This document shows, piece by piece, positions 13,483 through 16,169 of a stretch of 16,169 bases of DNA. Below the pieces are notes generated by a model that had not been told where the DNA came from, did not search any database, and saw nothing but the letters and a program-made list of their open reading frames with translations. The stretch comes from Comamonadaceae bacterium. GTDB taxonomy: Bacteria; Pseudomonadota; Gammaproteobacteria; Burkholderiales; Burkholderiaceae_C. The stretch lies in NCBI GenBank assembly GCA_027490555.1, contig JAIXXW010000139.1:1-16169 (forward strand). The letters run 5' to 3'. Numbering within the stretch: position 1 is the first letter of the stretch; every line of letters begins with the position of its first letter. Made by a program: the position numbers and the translations under genes.

Positions 13483-14832
13483 TTATTTGAGGCCGTAGGC
13501 CTTGCGCACCAGGGTCAAGGGGTGGTTGAGTTCGGGGGCGCCCAGGCCATTGACCTCAAAGCCCTGGGCGATGTGGTGACCGCCCAGCGGGCAGTCCGAA
13601 CTGATGAAGTCGGGTTTGGAGCCATCTTTCATGGTGGCCATGGCCTTGAACACCGGCTTGCCGATTTTCATCGCCATCTCGTGCGAGCCCTTTTTCACGC
13701 CGTAGGTGCCGGCATGGCCCGAGCAACGCTCGATGGTATTGATCTCGGTGTCCGGGATCATCTTGAGCATTTCCTCGGTCTTGCGGCCAATGTTCTGCAC
13801 CCGGCCGTGGCATGGAATCTGGTAGCTCACATTGCCCAGCTTTTGCGGGAACTCGGTCTTGAGCAAACCGTCGCGCTTGCGCGCCATGAAGTACTCGAAC
13901 GGGTCCCACATGGCTTCCTTGACCAACTGGGTGTCGGCGCAATCGGGGAACATCAGCGGGATCTCCTGCTTGAACATCAGCGCGCAACTGGGCACGGCCG
14001 CCATGAGGGCGTAACCATCCTTAGCGTAACGCGCCAGCACCGGGATGTTGGCCTCCTTGGAGGCTTTGACCGAGTCCAGATCGCCCAGCTCCAGCTTGGG
14101 CATGCCGCAGCACTTTTCTTTCTCGACCAGCACATACGGGATCTCGTTGTGGTCCAGGATTTTGAGCAAGTCGTGGCCGATGCCAGGCTCGTTGTAGTTG
14201 ATGTAGCAGGTCGAGTAGATCGCCACCTTGCCAGGCGTTTTCTCGCCATCCACCACCTTGACCGACTGCGCCTCGGTGGCGCTGGAGCGGAATTTTTGGG
14301 TGGCCAACGAGGGCAACCAGGCATGCTGGTCCACGCCCGCCACGCTTTCCATGATGCTGCGGGCGGCTTGGGTTTTGTTGATGGCGTTCACCGCCTGCAC
14401 CACGATCGGAATGCCGGCCAAAGAACCGTGCTTGTCGGTCGAGGCCAGGAACTGCTCGGCCGCGCCCACTTCGCCCTTTTTGAACTTGATGGCCTTGGCC
14501 CGCAGCATGGTGTGCGGGAAGTCCAGGTTCCACTCGTGCGGCGGGGTGTAGGGGCACTTGGTCATGTAGCACAGGTCGCACATGAAGCACTGGTCCACCA
14601 CTTTCCAGTAGTCCTTCTTGTCCACACCATCGACTTCCATGGTGCTGCTTTCGTCCACCAGGTCGAACAAGGTGGGGAAGGAATTGCACAGGCTCACGCA
14701 GCGGCGGCAGCCGTGGCAGATGTCAAAAATGCGCTCGAGTTCGTCGAAGCATTTTTCTTCGTTGTAGAAGTCGGGGTTTTCCCAATCCAGGGCGTGTCGC
14801 GTGGGGGCTTCGAGGTTACCTTCTTTGGCCAT
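13483..14832 (-). CDS. Two-[4Fe-4S] plus CCG-domain oxidoreductase (GlpC/HdrB-like)
   Basis: This 449-residue soluble protein joins a ferredoxin-like head to two cysteine-rich CCG domains, as in GlpC, LutA and heterodisulfide reductase HdrB/D. Head clusters: C39-X2-C42-X2-C45-X3-C49 and C82-X2-C85-X2-C88-X4-C93-P. First CCG domain: C209, then C241-C242-G (31 residues between), and C283. Second domain: C341, C370-S-G-H in place of CCG, and C414. Such domains bind a non-cubane cluster or a catalytic thiol centre and pass electrons to or from thiol, quinone or flavin partners. The block around YWKVVDQCFMCDLCYMTKCP is typical of the DUF3501-linked subfamily. A perfect AGGAGG stands 5 bases before the ATG. 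The electron acceptor and donor are unknown; this is not clearly glycerol-3-phosphate or lactate dehydrogenase context. Confidence 0.88.
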   Translation of the reverse strand: MAKEGNLEAPTRHALDWENPDFYNEEKCFDELERIFDICHGCRRCVSLCNSFPTLFDLVDESSTMEVDGVDKKDYWKVVDQCFMCDLCYMTKCPYTPPHEWNLDFPHTMLRAKAIKFKKGEVGAAEQFLASTDKHGSLAGIPIVVQAVNAINKTQAARSIMESVAGVDQHAWLPSLATQKFRSSATEAQSVKVVDGEKTPGKVAIYSTCYINYNEPGIGHDLLKILDHNEIPYVLVEKEKCCGMPKLELGDLDSVKASKEANIPVLARYAKDGYALMAAVPSCALMFKQEIPLMFPDCADTQLVKEAMWDPFEYFMARKRDGLLKTEFPQKLGNVSYQIPCHGRVQNIGRKTEEMLKMIPDTEINTIERCSGHAGTYGVKKGSHEMAMKIGKPVFKAMATMKDGSKPDFISSDCPLGGHHIAQGFEVNGLGAPELNHPLTLVRKAYGLK

Positions 14833-14895
14833 GATGTCCTCCTTGGGTTGTTGTTGTAGGGGCTTTTCGCAGGGCTCGGTGCGTCAAAACCTGAG

Positions 14896-14926
14896 AAAAA
14901 CCCGCTGCACCTTGCGATGCAGCGGG
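14896..14926 (-). terminator. Intrinsic terminator after the rubrerythrin gene
   Basis: Read leftward, CCCGCTGCA (14926-14918) and TGCAGCGGG (14909-14901) form a 9-base-pair stem with an 8-base loop, followed by TTTTT (14900-14896). It lies 19 bases after the rubrerythrin stop and about 63 before the Fe-S gene, so it should end most rubrerythrin transcripts and lower expression of the two downstream genes. Confidence 0.87.
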
Positions 14927-14945
14927 ACCGACGGACCGGGGGAGA

Positions 14946-15368
14946 TCAATCCACCAATTCGTTCAAGGCTTTCTGGTAACGGTTGGCGTGTGAACGCTCG
15001 GCCTTGGCCAGGGTCTCGAACCAGTCGGCGATTTCGTCAAAACCCTCTTCACGAGCGGTCTTGGCCATGCCGGGGTACATGTCGGTGTACTCGTGGGTCT
15101 CACCGGCCACAGCCGATGCCAGGTTCTGGCGTGTGGTGCCGATGGGCAAACCGGTTGCGGGGTCACCAGATTGCTCCAGAAACTCCAGGTGGCCGTGGGC
15201 GTGACCTGTTTCACCTTCGGCGGTGGAACGGAACAGGGCTGCCACATCGTTCTGACCTTCAACGTCAGCTTTGTTCGCGAAGTACAAATAGCGACGGTTG
15301 GCCTGGGATTCGCCAGCGAAGGCGTCTTTCAGGCATTGTTCCGTGCGCGAGCCTTTGAGTGCTGCCAT
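14946..15368 (-). CDS. Rubrerythrin-family diiron protein without rubredoxin domain
   Basis: Rubrerythrins reduce hydrogen peroxide to water at a diiron site. All seven ligands of the ferritin-like domain are present and nearly match the Desulfovibrio numbering: E20, E53, H56, E90, E93, E124 and H127, in the segments FAGES, EGETGHAH, AGETHEY and AERSHANRY. The chain stops at 140 residues, so the C-terminal rubredoxin domain (two CxxC knuckles) that normally feeds electrons is absent. The only Cys is C12. It resembles the single-domain, sulerythrin-like forms. AGGAG lies 7 bases before the ATG. The following Fe-S protein is a candidate electron donor, by context only. Confidence 0.93.
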   Translation of the reverse strand: MAALKGSRTEQCLKDAFAGESQANRRYLYFANKADVEGQNDVAALFRSTAEGETGHAHGHLEFLEQSGDPATGLPIGTTRQNLASAVAGETHEYTDMYPGMAKTAREEGFDEIADWFETLAKAERSHANRYQKALNELVD

Positions 15369-15477
15369 GGATATCTCCTAGTGGGTTGGAAGCGATTTGC
15401 CCTGGCAGGATCGCCAGAGAACCATCAGATTAATCCCAAACCGCCAAGTGGCCCAATAAATTGATGCAATGAAACGG

Positions 15478-15483
15478 ATTAGC
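15478..15483 (-). promoter_or_regulatory. Candidate -10 element of the rubrerythrin gene
   Basis: GCTAAT on the - strand (15483 to 15478, 4/6 to TATAAT) would start transcription near 15471, about 100 bases before the ATG. This places the FNR-like box at about -40.5, within one base of a class II activator site. A rival, TAATCT (15432-15427, 3/6), is closer to the gene. Confidence 0.35.
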
Positions 15484-15504
15484 CAAGGCTATTGAAGCGC
15501 CTCC

Positions 15505-15518
15505 CTGATCCACATCAA
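15505..15518. promoter_or_regulatory. FNR/Anr-type binding site
   Basis: CTGAT-CCAC-ATCAA matches 9 of 10 defined bases of the FNR consensus TTGAT-N4-ATCAA. It lies in the 256-base divergent region between rubrerythrin and valS, centred 143 bases upstream of the rubrerythrin ATG. FNR-family proteins act under low oxygen. Its distance suits activation of rubrerythrin better than valS (about -46.5 from a candidate valS start). Confidence 0.6.
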
Positions 15519-15545
15519 AGCCGGCTGACCCCTGGGTGGGCTGGG

Positions 15546-15551
15546 TAAAAT
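15546..15551 (+). promoter_or_regulatory. Candidate -10 element of valS
   Basis: TAAAAT (5/6) with CTGACC (15525-15530, 4/6) at a short 15-base spacing. Predicted start near 15558, giving a leader of about 67 bases that contains a small hairpin GGACGC-CCG-GCGTCC (15561-15575). No T-box-like structure is seen. Confidence 0.35.
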
Positions 15552-15624
15552 CGCTGTTTTGGACGCCCGGCGTCCCGCACGGCCTCTGCGAAGCCGCCGT
15601 TCCTTGATAGAAAAGACCCCCGCC

Positions 15625-16169
15625 ATGAGCAACGCCCCTGCCGCACCGGCCCATCAGCCTGGCCTGGAAAGCCTGTCCAAATCGTTTGAACCCGCTGCCC
15701 TGGAAGCCTATTGGGGCCCCGAATGGGAAAAACGCGGCTACGGCGTGGCCGGCTTCCGTGGCACCGGTGCGCCCTCGGCCGATGCACCCGCGTTTTCGAT
15801 CCAGCTGCCCCCGCCCAATGTGACCGGCACGCTGCACATGGGCCACGCCTTCAACCAGACCATCATGGACTCGCTCACGCGCTACCACCGCATGCGGGGC
15901 CACAACACCGCCTGGATACCCGGCACCGACCACGCGGGCATCGCCACCCAGATCGTGGTGGAGCGCCAGCTGCAGGCCCAAGGCATCAGCCGCCACGACA
16001 TGGGCCCCACCCCTGCCCAAGCGCGCAAGAACTTCGTGAGCAAGGTCTGGGAATGGAAAGAGGAATCGGGCAGCACCATCACCCGCCAGATGCGCCGCAT
16101 GGGCGACAGCGTGGACTGGAGCCGCGAATACTTCACGATGGACGAGAAACTGTCCCAAACCGTGACCGA
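15625..16169 (+). CDS. valS: Valyl-tRNA synthetase, 5' part (runs off window)
   Basis: ValRS charges tRNA-Val and edits mischarged threonine. The visible 181 codons are the N-terminal part of a protein that normally has about 950 residues. The N-terminal LSKSFEPAALEAYWGPEWEKRGY is typical, followed by QLPPPNVTGTLHMGHAFNQT, where HMGH (71-74) is the class I HIGH signature. The catalytic-core block WIPGTDHAGIATQIVVE and the KVWEWKEESGSTITRQMRRMGDSVDWSREYFTMD stretch follow. The start at 15625 is the first ATG of the frame that gives this N-terminus. The ribosome site is weak (AAAGA at 15612-15616). The frame stays open to the window edge. Confidence 0.96.
   Translation, partial: MSNAPAAPAHQPGLESLSKSFEPAALEAYWGPEWEKRGYGVAGFRGTGAPSADAPAFSIQLPPPNVTGTLHMGHAFNQTIMDSLTRYHRMRGHNTAWIPGTDHAGIATQIVVERQLQAQGISRHDMGPTPAQARKNFVSKVWEWKEESGSTITRQMRRMGDSVDWSREYFTMDEKLSQTVT

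Noticed and set aside
13522..14859. 445-codon open frame antisense to the Fe-S oxidoreductase gene
   Set aside because: The opposite strand encodes a clearly conserved Fe-S protein with a strong ribosome site. The antisense frame gives low-complexity His/Gly/Ala/Leu-rich sequence with no known motif and is expected from GC-rich third positions.
15458..15472. Second possible FNR half-site pair (TTGATGCAATGAAA) upstream of rubrerythrin
   Set aside because: Only the first half matches the consensus; the second half does not.
15552..15624. T-box or other riboswitch before valS
   Set aside because: Only a small 6-bp hairpin is present, with no T-box sequence or antiterminator, and T-boxes are not expected in betaproteobacteria.
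1..16169. Mobile elements, phage genes, CRISPR arrays or toxin-antitoxin systems
   Set aside because: No transposase, integrase, regularly spaced repeats or small toxin/antitoxin pairs were found on either strand.

Overview
The window is a gene-dense, high-GC chromosomal segment from a betaproteobacterium. It is most likely Burkholderiales, family Comamonadaceae (Limnohabitans/Rhodoferax-like). This placement rests on protein resemblance and on the conserved gene order TPR protein-lolB-ispE-tRNA-Gln-prs-rplY-pth; I ran no phylogeny. I see no phage, insertion sequence, CRISPR array or other mobile DNA. No stretch longer than about 300 bases lacks a gene.

Left part (1-5095): the 3' part of nadK, then recN and rapZ, form a tight rightward run (NAD phosphorylation, DNA repair, P-loop adaptor). 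Facing them is a leftward pair, mutM then mutY, joined by an ATGA overlap. These are two enzymes of the 8-oxoguanine (GO) repair system.

Middle part (5165-10918): a rightward housekeeping series holds an exported TPR protein, a possible 15-codon coupling ORF, lolB (lipoprotein insertion), ispE (isoprenoid synthesis), tRNA-Gln(UUG), prs (PRPP synthesis), rplY (ribosomal protein L25) and pth (peptidyl-tRNA hydrolase). Hairpin terminators follow prs and rplY. Several genes here have a -10-like hexamer only 6-8 bases before the start codon, which suggests leaderless or nearly leaderless mRNAs.

Next (10934-12866): a leftward 2[4Fe-4S] ferredoxin gene (fdx/yfhL type) is divergent from a rightward pair, a PHP-domain RNase AM/nucleotide phosphatase and a YciO/Sua5-family protein, both linked to RNA metabolism.

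Right part (12881-15368, leftward): this is the most interesting region. In transcription order it holds a rubrerythrin without a rubredoxin domain, a terminator, a large two-cluster plus CCG-domain Fe-S protein (GlpC/HdrB-like), and a DUF3501 protein. The intergenic region upstream holds a 9/10 match to an FNR/Anr box (15505-15518), placed near -41 of a plausible rubrerythrin promoter. I read the set as a candidate oxygen-controlled peroxide-defence or redox module whose electron route is not described, as far as I know. The window ends in the 5' part of valS, divergent from rubrerythrin.
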